A stretch of DNA of 64,000 nt, taken from positions 1 through 64,000 of the forward strand of contig JBAKBP010010442.1 of NCBI GenBank assembly GCA_037953745.1. The letters run 5' to 3'. Each line of letters opens with the position of its first letter. Positions within the stretch are counted from its first letter, which is position 1. The position numbers and the translations under genes are program-made. The notes beneath the pieces are model-generated. The model saw only the letters and a program-made list of their open reading frames with translations, was not told the DNA's origin and made no database searches. Below are positions 50,743 through 60,790 of the stretch, piece by piece. Origin of the DNA: Lithodes maja. Lineage: Eukaryota; Arthropoda; Malacostraca; Decapoda; Lithodidae.

Positions 50743-51260
50743 AGGCGGGTGCCCGACCCCGAAAGGGGTTGAAATAGGGGAGCTATCCCCTCGCCAAAGG
50801 CGGCTTTCTAGGGCCTTTCCTAGCTGATGCTGAGAGGATTGGGTTCTAGTCTTGTGGTGATGGGCTGGTCTATCAGAGTGAGAACTGAGCGATCTCTGCC
50901 ATACCCATAGCTTACTCATGACTGTTCCTTTAACTTATATATATTTTCTAGATCTCAAGTGACGGCGTCTTTTCCGTGGATTGACCTCCCAATCTACCAA
51001 GATTGGAAGCCAAAGCGTCACATTTTTCCCTTGCCCCTCAACTTTCTCTTCATAATTGCTGAGGGGCACAGGGCCCTGGGTGGGGCTTTGGTTTCCCGGG
51101 CGTTTCTGCGCCCTCCTCAGCTCCCCGCCATGGAGTGGCTTCGGTCACCCAGGCTTTATTGTGGTCGGCAAGGAGGGTTCTGTGGGGGCGCTCGGTTATG
51201 GCCTTGGAATTGCTCGGGGCCTTGGGGCTGTTCGGCCAGGCAGCTTGGGGAACAACAACA
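50743..51260 (+). mobile_element. SINE-like element with LINE B tail (copy 2)
   Basis: 518 bp from AGGCGGGTGCCCGACCCC to CAGCTTGGGGAACAACAAC. It is flanked by ACAAGTAAGAGTAGA at 50728-50742 and 51261-51275, with a third copy of that sequence at 50714. It lies inside LINE C. Ends as in LINE B: GGGCTGTTCGGCCAGGCAGC. No protein conserved. Confidence 0.85.
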
Positions 51261-51275
51261 ACAAGTAAGAGTAGA

Positions 51276-51397
51276 GGTCCTAAGACTGATCCTTGTGGCA
51301 CCCCACTGATGACATGGGACTTTTCAGATGTGTGGTCATCAACATCAAAGGTCTGCATTCTTGAAGTGAGAAAGCTGTGCAGCCACACACCTATTTC
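51276..51397 (-). pseudogene. LINE C reverse transcriptase fragment, left part
   Basis: Minus strand: EIGVWLHSFLTSRMQTFDVD, DHTSEKSHVISGVPQGSVLG, PLLL, directly upstream in protein order of the part at 50336-50727; the SINE splits them. Confidence 0.75.
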
Positions 51398-51449
51398 ATG
51401 TCAGGACGTGGCACAATCGACATCCGGCAACTGCAGGAAAGATATCTAA
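51398..51449 (+). pseudogene. LINE D fragment (RTE-like), left part
   Basis: Plus strand FMSGRGTIDIRQLQERYLI, continuing across SINE copy 3 as KDRDLYLVFVDLEKAFDRVP (to about 52045). FMSGRGT and the DLEKAFDRVP box are typical of RTE-type reverse transcriptases. Only about 40 codons remain. Confidence 0.65.
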
Positions 51450-51459
51450 TTAAAGATAG

Positions 51460-51980
51460 GGGGCGGGTGCCCAACCCCGAAAAGGGTTGAAATAGGGGAG
51501 CTATCCCCCCGCCAAAGGCGGCTTTCTAGGGCCTTTCCTAGCTGATGCTGAGAGGATTGGGTTCTAGTCATGTGGTGATGGGCTGGTCTATCAGAGTGAG
51601 AACTGAGCGATCTCTGCCATACCCATAGCTTACTCTGACTGTTCCTTTTACTTATATATTTTGTAGATCTCAAGTGACGGCGTCTCTTGCGTGGATTGAC
51701 CTCCTAATCTACCAAGATTGGAAGCCAAAGCGTCACATCTTTCCTTTGCCCCTCAACTTTCTCTTCATAATTGCTGAGGGGCACAGGGCCCTGGGTGGGG
51801 CTTTGGTTTCCCGGGCGTTTCCGCACCCTCCTCAGCTCCCCGCCATGGAGTGGCTTCGGTCACCCAGGCTTTATTGTGGTCGGCAGGGAGGGTTCTGTGG
51901 GGGCGCTCGGTTATGGCCTTGGCCTTGCTCAGGGCCTTGGGGCTGTTCGGCCAGGCAGCTTGGGGAAAAACAACAACAAC
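51460..51980 (+). mobile_element. SINE-like element with LINE B tail (copy 3)
   Basis: 521 bp, GGGGCGGGTGCCCAACCCC to CAACAACAAC, with target duplication TTAAAGATAG at 51450 and 51981. It sits inside the RTE-like fragment and shows the family's full length cleanly. Confidence 0.88.
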
Positions 51981-52047
51981 TTAAAGATAGGGATCTGTAT
52001 CTTGTGTTTGTAGACCTGGAGAAGGCCTTTGATAGGGTGCCTATGTA
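51981..52047 (+). pseudogene. LINE D fragment (RTE-like), right part
   Basis: KDRDLYLVFVDLEKAFDRVP, the RT motif around the first catalytic Asp, then unrelated sequence. Confidence 0.65.
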
Positions 52048-52132
52048 GGAATAGGTTTTTACACCATAGCCGAAAGAGGATTTATGGAGCTCCGATCTTA
52101 CTCTCAACCATCTTAACAATTTTACCAACACA

Positions 52133-52365
52133 CCTAAATTTTGTTAGATGCTGAAATAGCCTCCCGAAAATATGCCCTGGCCGAAAATTGAACTCGGGAC
52201 AACCCTTGGGTTATGAGGCAAACACTCTGTCAGTTAGACAAAGAAAGATATCTCTATTGGTCTAACTGGTAAAGTGCCTGCCTCATAACCCAAGGGTCCC
52301 GAGTTCAATTCCCGGTCAGGGAGTATATTTTCGGGAGGCTATTTCAGCATCTAACAAAGTTTAGG
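52133..52365. repeat. Head-to-head tRNA-Met-like repeat forming a long palindrome
   Basis: Left arm CCTAAATTTTGTTAGATGCT and on is the near-perfect inverse of the right arm ending in AGCATCTAACAAAGTTTAGG. Each arm of about 115 bp contains a tRNA-like part: right arm GGTCTAACTGGTAAAGTGCC, CTGCCTCATAACCC (anticodon CAT), CCCGAGTTCAATTCCCGG. The resemblance to an elongator tRNA-Met head suggests a SINE. Confidence 0.75.
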
Positions 52366-52369
52366 TTAA

Positions 52370-52790
52370 CAAGGTCTTGGGCTTCCTGCACAGGAATCTC
52401 TCTCTCTAAGTGTCACGCTCACGCAAACATAAAAATTCTTGCATTCAAAACACTTGTGCAGCTACACCTAGAATACTGCAACACCGTCTGGGATCCACAC
52501 ACTCACAATAACATAAGTAAAAAAGAGGCCATACAAAACAAAGTTGTAAGATGGATCAGACGTGATTACAGACAGTAGCCTACATCTATCGCTTTGCTCA
52601 AATAAGACATCAGACTGGACCCACTTGCAACAAGAAGACAAATACACAGACAATAGATGTTATATAAAATCACTAACAGTTTAGTATACATAGACTAAGA
52701 TATATATTTACACCCTACAAGTATATGATTTACGAGAAACAGACGCAACCTAACATACCGCACCAAGAGGCGATCAGGCAAGCATGAACA
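52370..52790 (+). pseudogene. LINE F, post-RT fragment
   Basis: Plus strand: LGFLHRNLSL, stop and shift, ANIKILAFKTLVQLHLEYCN, TVWDPHTHNNISKKEAIQNK, VVRWIRRDYR, then IRLDPLATRRQIHR and MLYKITNSLVYI. This is the usual C-terminal region of CR1/L2-like LINEs. Several stops. Confidence 0.7.
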
Positions 52791-53361
52791 TATTTAGAAA
52801 CTCATAAATCCCTGCAGTATCCAAGAGTAGAATCACCTCCCATTTCATATAGTTAAGAGATGGGGGATAAAAAGCACCAGGGCAAACGGAAGGAACACGG
52901 AGGTGCAAGGAAGGCGCACTGAACGACCCCCAACAACAACTGTCACCACGCCGCCAAGTCAAGAGGACACAAGAGCCTCCTCACCACGTCAGGCCCGGGT
53001 CGCCAGCATCGCCTCGCCACTTCCTCCGACCCCAGGAAAGGACCTAACAGTAAGGTTATCCACTGACACCACCAGGGAAATAAGAGAGGTTCGATACAAA
53101 CATCAGGGAGAAGAAATCCTCCATGAACCCCAAACCACGCGCCCATCTTGCCCGGAGACGTTTAGTTTGCAAGTTTTACATTTTAATTAAAGGAAGGGCT
53201 GATGTATTGCATTGTAAATGTAAAGTATATAAAGTAAACAGTTTTGGATTGACATATACAGGATAATAGACAATTCACTATATTTTTTTGATTCTGTACA
53301 TCTATTTTACAATTTCTATACAGCACTGTACTATCAAATGGCAAGGATTATTCAATATAAC
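52791..53361. other. Sequence without recognised gene
   Basis: A 95-codon frame at 52903-53190 is Pro/Thr/Arg-rich without a domain. TTTGCAAGTTTTACATTTTAATT at 53167 is the end of a dispersed repeat also seen at 57866, 58238 and (inverted) 60908. Confidence 0.4.
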
Positions 53362-53722
53362 TGAAGGGGGTCACCGGCTTTTTTTGTTTATCTTTCTCTG
53401 GCTAGTATCCATTCGGCCCCATACAGCCAACTGTTTTAAGACGCTTATCCCCATCCAGGTGTCGATTTTTTCCTGGCGAGCAATAGCGAGCCACCATTGT
53501 ATGGAGAAATCCGGCTTTGCCAGAGAAATTTTTCTATCGAAAAATTTACAAATTTAGCTTGCTGTCAAAACAAAAATATATATGTGCTGGTTCGCTACCA
53601 CTCGCCAGGAAAATATTGACACCTGGATGGGGGTAAACGTCTTAAAACAGTAGGCTGAATGGGGCCGAATAGATACAAGCCAAAGAGAGAGGGAAAGAAA
53701 GAGAAAAAAAGCAAGGTGGGCG
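53362..53722. repeat. Palindromic short element related to the AGACCTCC family
   Basis: The left end (GAAGGGGGTCACCGGC) and right end (GCAAGGTGGGCGCCCTTAA) are loose inverted repeats. Inside, CATTCGGCCCCATACAGCC and GGCTGAATGGGGCCGAAT and the paired CCATCCAGGTGTCGA/ACACCTGGATGG continue the foldback. Only the right TTAA is preserved. Confidence 0.65.
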
Positions 53723-54076
53723 CCCTTAAATGCATTAATGATACAGTACAGTACACATATCTCTTATAATAAACATCTTTTGGTTCGGGGTACCTAACTT
53801 TAATTTTCTTACTTGTACTCTCAGTGTTATAAAGCATGTAATTGTTTTAATTGGTTAACCCCTTCAGCACCATCACGTCTTTTTAACTTTGATTCTGGCT
53901 AAAATTTGACGATTTTATGCAGTTTAACCTCTTAAGTGCGCATGGGGGTAATTAGACACCTCTGCCTGTGCGCATGTATTTGAGCTGTTTCCATCACTAA
54001 AATATTCATTTTACCATAAATAGCATTAATACTTATCCATATGCGCCTATTATAGGTTGATTATAAAGGTACAGTA

Positions 54077-54522
54077 TTAACCCGTGGAGCCCCGGCTAGT
54101 TTTGTAATGTTTGCGCACCAGAACCCGGCCGGTTTTCAAAAAATGGTTTTATTCCAGAAACAATAGTGAATGGGTTAGGAATGAAGGAAAAACCACGAAA
54201 AACCGCTCAAAAAGCTTAAAAAATGGTCCTACAGAGACCCCGAAAACGGATTTTACAAGAGTAAAAAATTGAAGGCAATTATCCCAAAACCCTAGGTTAT
54301 TGCGCGCTTGCGCGCACGCACGTGGACTTTGAGAGTTTTCAACCATCAACACGGTTGCGTGGGATACGTACACAGTTCCCATACAAATCTGAGCCCTCTT
54401 AAGTGGCTACACCTGAGGTTACGGTCGGCGCAATTAGGGTGACGCGTCAGGCGCGTCTCTGGGGCTGTGCGTTACATACATCGCCGACGCGTCAGACGCG
54501 TCGCTGGGGCTGTACGGGTTAA
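54077..54522. repeat. TTAA-ended element, GAGCCCCGG family, nested
   Basis: 446 bp, TTAACCCGTGGAGCCCCGGC to CTGGGGCTGTACGGGTTAA, inverted ends. It is inserted in the TTAA of copy 4 that reads GTATTAACCTG in intact relatives. Near the right end (A)CGCGTCNG(G/A)CGCGTC(T/G)CTGGGGCTGT occurs twice. No ORF. Confidence 0.85.
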
Positions 54523-54946
54523 CCTGTTACAACAATAAAACGAGTGAAAACAGCGTTTGGATGGTCAAAATCGGCGCTACAGGCCGCGAGTTGCATAATG
54601 TATGGGTGAGGCAACCTGCTTTCCCACCAATTTCCCCCAAGGCCACTGAGATACTGTCGATCGATACTCTCTCTCTCTCTCTTGCACTCGCTTGCTAACA
54701 GTGATGACAATGCCCTGCTTGCAACTCGCTAATGTTAGCACGAAAATATACCTCAGAATAAGGGAATAACAGGGAAAATAGGTGATAACTGAAGGAGGTG
54801 AGGAAAGTGGGGAAGGAGGGGAGGTAGAGGACTGATATTTTGCATGGCCCAAGGGCAAAACATTTTTTTTTTTTTTTCGATGTTTAAAATTGATTTTTTT
54901 TTTCTCTGACTCTTAAGAGTCTTCCCGCAGTCCGCCGGGGGAACTC

Positions 54947-56078
54947 TTAACCCGGGAACTGCGGGGAGACTCTTAAGAGTTCCCCCGGCGGACTACGGGG
55001 AGACTCTTAAGAGTGAGTGAAAAAAAAATCAACTTTTGACATCGAAAAACAAATATTTTTTTTATTTTATTTTATTTTTTTGGCCCCTGGGCCATGCAAA
55101 ATCTCAGTCCTCTACCTCCCCTCCTTCCCCACTTTCCTCCTCTCCTTCAGTTATCACCTATTTTCCCTGTTATTCCCTTATTCTGAGGTATATTTTCGTG
55201 CTAACATTAGCGAGTTGCAAGCAGGGTGTTGTCATCACTGATGGCAAGCGAGTGCAAGAGAGAGAGAGAGAGTATCGATCGACTGTGTCTCAGTGGCCTT
55301 GGGGGAAATTGGCGGGAAAGCAGCTTGCCTCACCCATACATTATACAACTCGCGGGCTATATCTCCGATTTTGACCATCCAAACGCTGTTTTCACTCGTT
55401 TTATTGTTGTTTCAGGTTAATACCTTTATAATCAACCCATAATAGGTGCATATGGGTAAGTATTAATGCTATTAATGGTACAATGAATATTTTAGTGATG
55501 GAAACACCTCAACCAACGTTGAAGAACGCGGGCTATGAGCAGAGGTTGAGGACACTGGGGCTTCCGACACTGGCATATAGGAGAAAGAGAGGGGATATGA
55601 TAGAGACTTTTAAGATAGTGTCAGGAAAGTACGATGAGGATGTGTGTGAAGGTATCTTCTTGATGCGGGAGGGAACAAGAACGAGAGGACACTCTAAGAA
55701 AATTTACAAAGAAAGAAATAGGCTTGAGAAGGCAAAGAACTCATTTTGTGATAGAGTGGTAAATGAGTGGAACGCACTGCCCCAGTATGTAGTCGATTCC
55801 GAATCAATAAGGGAGTTTGAAAGTAATCTTGATAAAGCATGGGGAAGACAAGATTTGAAGTTTGATTATAAAACAAAAATACAGAATAGTAAAAATGTTG
55901 CGTCTGCTACCGCCGCCGCCAACACCGTGAACAACCGCAGCAGTGCAAGTACTGGTACTGAGCTGGATACACAGGCATAGTTTGCCTTTTTCCAGAGGAT
56001 CTACTGTAAGAAACTATAAGAAATACGTCAGCACAGGGGGACGTTTCCAATTACCCCCATGCGCACTTGTTAGGTTAA
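54947..56078. repeat. Family B TTAA element (copy 5), inverted, nested in copy 4
   Basis: Inverted relative to copy 4: TTAACCCGGGAACTGCGGGG at 54947 to GCGCACTTGTTAGGTTAA at 56078. It entered the TTAA in CTCTTAAGAG of copy 4, whose sequence resumes immediately after as TTAAGAGTCTTCCC. It contains a LINE fragment (55513-56020) near its far end. Confidence 0.87.
55513..56020 (+). pseudogene. LINE C-terminal fragment inserted in family B copy 5
   Basis: From TLKNAGYEQRLRTLGLPTLA, RRKRGDMIETFKIVSGKYDE, through RGHSKKIYKER and FCDRVVNEWNALPQYVVDSE to FESNLDKAWG and a stop at 55978. This is a typical C-terminal tail of CR1/Rex-like LINE ORF2, 5'-truncated. The upstream start codons in this frame belong to the host element. 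MITE sequence resumes as AAATACGTCAGC at 56021. Confidence 0.8.
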
Positions 56079-56243
56079 GAGTCTTCCCGCAGTTCCGGGG
56101 TTAAGAAGGACCCATGTTACTAAGAGGGTTTATTGAGATCGTATTTACCCACTTGAGTCGGACAGGTAGATTATTAACTAAAGAAAATTGTCTAATAGTA
56201 ACCAGAATATGATGAAAATTACATCATGGTGGTGAAGGGTTAA

Positions 56244-56700
56244 GGGCTTATCACACTTACATTTTTTCGTGGTTTCTTGATATTTGTTCATGGTTTCGAC
56301 GACAAGACTGTAGTTTCCCTTTCACACATGCACCTCGATTACCCGCGGAGATTTAATTATAACGTTTGGCAGTCTTGTATAGTCGTAGTACGGTCACACT
56401 AATAAGTCATGTCCCAGCTGTCCTTACGTTTGGCTTGCTCTGTGCTGTATTAATGTCTGGCAGTCTTGTATAGTCATAGTACGGTGGCACTAATAAGTCA
56501 TGTCCCAGCTGTCATTACGTTTGGCTTGCTCTGTGCTGTATTAATGTCTGTCAGATGTTGAATAGGGTGGGTAAGTGTAGGAACGTGTTTGTATATTTCA
56601 TTCGATATGAAGAAATGAAGCTTAAATAGTGCTGATACCAATTATTGATCAAAACATACTTGGTGCAGAGACATCATTTATTAGTGCGACTGTACACTAA
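56244..56700. repeat. Repeat G with a 90-bp tandem duplication
   Basis: AGTCTTGTATAGTC(G/A)TAGTACGGT through GTGCTGTATTAATGTCTG occurs twice in tandem (56370 and 56460). The following 180 bp (AGATGTTGAATAGGGTGGGT to TGGTGCAGAGACATCA) recurs at 59776-59920. Confidence 0.75.
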
Positions 56701-56837
56701 GAGCAAGAAGCCTACCCTCACTATCCGATGCCCTTATTTACGATATTATTATATGGTTTTAGGTGTTAGGGTTTGGGTTTTGGCTGGTCCGAGAACGCAT
56801 CCCCATTTATTTTAGGGTTCGCTATACAGTTTTTCTA
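56701..56837. other. Short spacer without gene
   Basis: No recognisable feature. Confidence 0.4.
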
Positions 56838-57053
56838 TTAACCCTTTGAGTACCAGCGACGTGTGTTATATTCTAGCCAAGCCATATTTAGACGATATTA
56901 TGCAGCTTAGGAAGGATCTGTGGTAGTAAAAATGGTAGGCTGAGATAGTTTGAAGCCTTATTTTTGCTAGAGGTCACTCCTAAACTGAATAAAATCATGA
57001 AATAGTTGTCAGAATATGATAAAAAGGACGTCCCTGGTACTGAACGGGTTATA
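56838..57053. repeat. Family D element
   Basis: TTAACCCTTTGAGTACCAGC on the left, GTCCCTGGTACTGAACGGGT on the right: inverted ends, 216 bp, right TTAA mutated to TTAT. Confidence 0.75.
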
Positions 57054-57159
57054 GATTGTGTTTTCAGGAGCGTAACCCAATCGTAAATCGAGGGAGACCT
57101 GTAATTCTAGTCTTTATAAATCTTGCACAGTATGCCACTACAGTACTGTGATAATTGTG

Positions 57160-57367
57160 TTAACCATTTCCAGCTCCAATATGCGTTTCTGTTCCTGGCT
57201 ACTATTAGACAATTTTATTCGGCTTAGTAACGGTATATGGAAGTCAAAGGGTTGATTGAGTTAGTATTTACCCTTTTAATACCCACAGATCCTTCCTAAG
57301 CTGCATAAATTCGTCTAATGATAGCCAAAATAAACAGCTAAAACGCGTCAGAGCTTCAAAGGGTTAA
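57160..57367. repeat. Family D element
   Basis: TTAACCATTTCCAGCTCCAA to CGTCAGAGCTTCAAAGGGTT and AA, 208 bp, TTAA at both ends. Confidence 0.75.
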
Positions 57368-57466
57368 ATATTTGGTTGAATATAATTTAAGAGAAAAAAG
57401 TAAATTAATTTATCTGGAATACTGTACCATATGTTGGGCGGCCGTGCAAATTTTTAGGGCGGGCAC

Positions 57467-57839
57467 TTAAGGGGAGGCAGACCGTTTTTTCTGGACCCCC
57501 TTCTCCGTACTGTTTAGCCCCACTAGTTTTGAGATTGTAAGACGTTCGGCCCATTAGTATGGCGATTTTAACACCTTTCGCTCCATTTCGTTGTCAATTT
57601 TAAGACCTTTCGTGCCATTTAGGTGTCGATTATTACCTGGCGAGCGACAGTGAGCCTGCAATTTACAAGAGGAACCGGCCTTCGGCAGGGAGATTTTTCT
57701 ACCGAAAAATTTACAAATTTATCTTGAAGGGGGGTCTAGAGGATGTTTTTCTAAGCTTGATGGAGGTCTAAGGAGGAAACTAAAAATATATTTGAATAAA
57801 TGAATTAATAGACCAAACAAATGGTCTGCCTCCCCTTAA
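57467..57839. repeat. Complete AGACCTCC-family TTAA element with perfect inverted ends
   Basis: 373 bp; TTAAGGGGAGGCAGACC at the left is exactly inverted as GGTCTGCCTCCCCTTAA at the right. It is the best-preserved copy of this family in the window, in reverse orientation to copies A-C. No ORF. Confidence 0.88.
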
Positions 57840-57844
57840 TTGTC

Positions 57845-57900
57845 CTTGTCCCAATTTTGGTTTGTTTAGTTTGCAAGTTTTACATTTTAATTAAAATATA
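57845..57900. repeat. Dispersed repeat F, end fragment
   Basis: GTCCTTGTCCCAATTTTGGT through TTTGCAAGTTTTACATTTTA, matching 58225-58262 and, inverted, 60908-60960. Confidence 0.65.
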
Positions 57901-57945
57901 AAACCTGAAAGCAAAATCAAAAGTGATGTGCTCTACCAACCGTTC

Positions 57946-58026
57946 TATGGTATGGTATGGATGTGGTATGGTATGGATGTGGTGTGGTATGGTATGGTAT
58001 GGATGTGGTATGGTATGGTGCTGTGG
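57946..58026. repeat. GGTATGGTATGGATGT minisatellite
   Basis: GGTATG pentamer/hexamer runs with ATGTGGT interruptions; the 71-codon frame through it is repeat-derived. Confidence 0.88.
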
Positions 58027-58094
58027 TATCAATTAATCAACCTGCCTACGGGGATCATGAGAGAGGCAGTAATGGAGAAAGAATACCCACAATA

Positions 58095-58262
58095 CAATAA
58101 AAGGGGTTTTCATTATGTGTGGATTGTGTTCTTTTATTTATAAATTATTATTTTACTTAATGCGTTGTTTCCACACAGCGATTTTGATTAGTTGTTTTGT
58201 CTTTTTACTGTGTTCGTAAACGTTTTGGTTTGTTTATTTTGCAAGTTTTACATTATAATTGG
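58095..58262. repeat. Dispersed repeat F, longer copy
   Basis: TGTGTGGATTGTGTTCTTTT, GCGTTGTTTCCACACAGCGA and TTTTGCAAGTTTTACATT appear in the same order, inverted, at 61055-60908. Confidence 0.65.
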
Positions 58263-58627
58263 ATAAGCCCTAGGATTGCTTTATAGGTCTAATAATAAAT
58301 TTACGTAAAATCTTAATCATAGTTCGAGAGTTCTTTATTTTCCCAATAGTGGATCCATATAATTTATCCCTGTAATCTTAATATCCGGCAGGGAGTCTTC
58401 AAGTAGCAGGCATATAATGTGGATGTCTTGAATGTGATCTAATCCAGTGATATTTAGACTTGTTAGTTTTCTGGAAAGAAAAGAGAAACATTTAGTAAGA
58501 GAAGACTTTCTATATGACTACTGTACTTTGTACTGTACTGTATAATTATATTACTGTATACTGTACATTCCTTCACAGTAAATAAGATTAAGAGGGGAAA
58601 CACCAGTTCATTACATTCAAACTACCA
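58263..58627. other. AT-rich sequence without gene
   Basis: TACTGTAC words near 58520-58570; nothing else. Confidence 0.4.
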
Positions 58628-58837
58628 TTAACCCATTCAGTAACGGTGACGTCCTTATCATTATATTCTGGCAACTATTTGATGATTTATATTAAGCTTA
58701 GGAAGGACCTCTAACCATTAAAAGGCTACAAACTATCTCGATTAATCTTTTTAGCTACTGTATGTCCTTCTTAAGCTTCATAAAATCATCTAAATGCAGG
58801 TGAAAAAAAAAGACGTCACCGGTACTGAAGCGGTTCA
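58628..58837. repeat. Family D element
   Basis: TTAACCCATTCAGTAACGGT to GTCACCGGTACTGAAGCGGT, inverted ends, 210 bp; right TTAA mutated. Confidence 0.7.
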
Positions 58838-59440
58838 AGCAGAATTTCTTAAGATTCGAAATATCTGCGATACACCAGCAGAGCACTTAAAAATATATAA
58901 TCATCATGGTCAAATTGTATACTGTATACTCTGGCACTTATCCCAGTTTTCCTTTTTTATTTTATTTATATTTGTTTTCCACCACATACCAGAGTAGCCT
59001 ATATACATACTGTACTGTACATTTTTTTTTTTTTTTTTTTTTTTCTATATTCCAACTGACTTCCTCTCGGGCATAGGCTGAGAGCCTTAACATTCACCGC
59101 TTTACAATGAATAGTGAAGCCCGTGAGGTCTTGTTCCAGTCTAGGGAGTGAGACATGTGAAGCACGTAGAGTACAACGAGCACCTGCCATCTTGCCTTCA
59201 CATGAGGCACGGTGCTCACTCATGGCCCGAAACGACCCCATCTCTGAAGCCACCTCGTTCCCGTGCTTCACTGTCTCACCCCCTACACTCAGACTCTCAC
59301 ACTTTCACACACACAACGCCACCTGTTGAGCAGATAACTCACAGGCATTGCACCCCTACAGCATATTTTGAATATGGGAATATTCATACAGTGCTATTTA
59401 ATCAGGGAACAATGAGGGTATTTTATTGACGTTTCGGTGG
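58838..59440. other. Sequence without recognised gene; T run at 59021-59044
   Basis: A poly-T tract of about 24 nt, then about 300 bp of moderately GC-rich DNA. Frames on both strands there are short and show no domain. Confidence 0.4.
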
Positions 59441-59580
59441 GCTTGTGGTAATGCACTGATACTAGGTACAGCACAAATTCCATCCCAATAATATCTTCCC
59501 ATTGATACATCGGGATTTGAACCCGGGACCTTTGGATTACCAGGCCAGTGGCAAGACCACTCCACCACACCTCCCCTACT
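59441..59580 (-). repeat. tRNA-derived SINE-like segment
   Basis: Minus strand: GTGGTGGAGTGGTCTTGCC as A-box region, CCCGGGTTCAAATCCCGA as B box, then a short body (CAATGGGAAGATATTATTGG). Preceded on that strand by a TACATACTG tandem. Confidence 0.55.
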
Positions 59581-59640
59581 GTACATACTGTATGTATGTA
59601 CATACTATATGTACATACTGTACATATGGTCAAAATTGTT
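59581..59640. repeat. TGTACATACTG repeat
   Basis: Imperfect palindromic repeats of GTACATAC. Confidence 0.8.
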
Positions 59641-59699
59641 ATTGAATGAGACATTGTAGATGTAAAAATAAAACTTCATCCACTAGGCTAATCCTACAT

Positions 59700-59936
59700 A
59701 ATGTACAGTTGGCCAAATAAGTCATGTCGCCGCTGTCGTTACGTTTTGTTCGCTCTGTGCTGTAATAATGTCTGCCAGATGTTGAATAGGGTGGGTAAGT
59801 GTAGGAACATGTTTGTTTATCTCACTCGAAACGATGAATTAAAGCTTAGACAGTGCTGATACCAATTATTGATCGAAATATACTTGGTGCCGCGACATCA
59901 CTTATTAAGCCGATTGTACATAAACTTTAACCCTTT
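59700..59936. repeat. Repeat G, second copy
   Basis: CCAGATGTTGAATAGGGTGG through ATACTTGGTGCCGCGACATC, matching 56546-56690. Its right edge meets the TTAA of the next element. Confidence 0.7.
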
Positions 59937-60790
59937 CACGCACGTGTGGACGCAGAGGTTGCCGATTAGCAATCATATACAGTATAAAGTTTTCTCAATC
60001 TTATAATTACCTCTCCAAAATTAGTTTTCTGCCCACAGCTAACTCAAAGACAACTGCAGAGGTTGAAGTAACTAAACTAAAGGATTCTAAAAATCCCTGA
60101 TAGTCACAAAAGCTTTTAACCCGGGAGCTGCGGGAAGACTCTTAAGAGTTCCCCCGGCGGACTGCGGGAAGACTCTCTGGATTAAGTAAAACTAAAAATC
60201 AACTTTTTACATCGAAAAAAAAATATTTTTTTTATTTTTATTTTTTTATTTTTTTATTTTTGTTTGGCCCCTGGGCCATGCAAAATCTCAGTCCTCTACC
60301 TCCCCTCCTTCCCCACTTTCCTCCTATTCCTCAGTTATCACCTATTTTCCCTATTATTCCCTTATTCTGAGGTATATTTTCGTGCTAACATTAGCGAGTT
60401 GCAAGCAGGGTGTTGTCATCACTGATGGCCATCGAGTGCAAGAGAGAGAGAGAGAGTATCGATCGACTGTGTCGCAGTGGCCTTGGGGAAAATTGGCGGG
60501 AAGGTAGCTTGCCTCACCCATACATTATACAACTCGCGGGCTATATCTCCGATTTTGACCATCCAAACGCTGTTTTCACTCGTTTTATTGTTGTTTCAGG
60601 TTAATACCTTTATAATCAACCCATAATAGGCGCATATGGATAATTATTAATGCTATTAATGGTACAATGAATATTTTAGTGACGAAAAACCTCAAATACG
60701 TCAGCACAGGGGGACGTTTTCATTTACCCCCGTGCGCACTTCAGAGGTTAAGTATCCCAGAATAGGCTCAAATCAAGACTGAGTAATCTA
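59937..60790. repeat. Family E TTAA element, inverted, split by family B copy 6
   Basis: TTAACCCTTTCACGCACGTG at 59937, then GCTAACTCAAAGACAACTGC as in 857-1196 (inverse). At its internal GCTTTAAAGTATCCC site family B copy 6 is inserted; the element resumes as GTATCCCAGAATAGGCTC. The right terminus is not recognisable. Confidence 0.7.
60116..60751. repeat. TTAA-ended 0.6-kb element, family B (copy 6), inverted
   Basis: 636 bp, TTAACCCGGGAGCTGCGGGA to GTGCGCACTTCAGAGGTTAA, complete, nested in family E. Confidence 0.9.

Larger units (their letters stand above)
53924..56104. repeat. Family B TTAA element (copy 4), itself carrying two insertions
   Basis: Starts TTAACCTCTTAAGTGCGCAT; its last piece, TTAAGAGTCTTCCCGCAG to CCGGGGTTAA, is at 56075-56104. 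Between lie a 446-bp element at 54077 and an inverted family B copy at 54947, each at a TTAA of copy 4. Confidence 0.85.
53855..56243. repeat. Family D TTAA element split by a nest of others
   Basis: Left part 53855-53927 (TTAACCCCTTCAGCACCATC to GACGATTTTATGCAG) and right part 56101-56243 (TTAAGAAGGACC to GGTGGTGAAGGGTTAA) together form one family D element of about 210 bp. Everything between 53924 and 56104 was inserted at its internal TTAA. Confidence 0.75.

Noticed and set aside
52250..52325. Functional tRNA-Met gene
   Set aside because: Anticodon CAT and B box are present, but the acceptor stem is poor and the sequence exists as an inverted pair with a shared non-tRNA body, typical of a SINE.
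52903..53190. 95-codon Pro/Thr/Arg-rich frame
   Set aside because: No domain, no similarity to a TE protein that I recognise, and it runs into dispersed repeat F. Probably chance.
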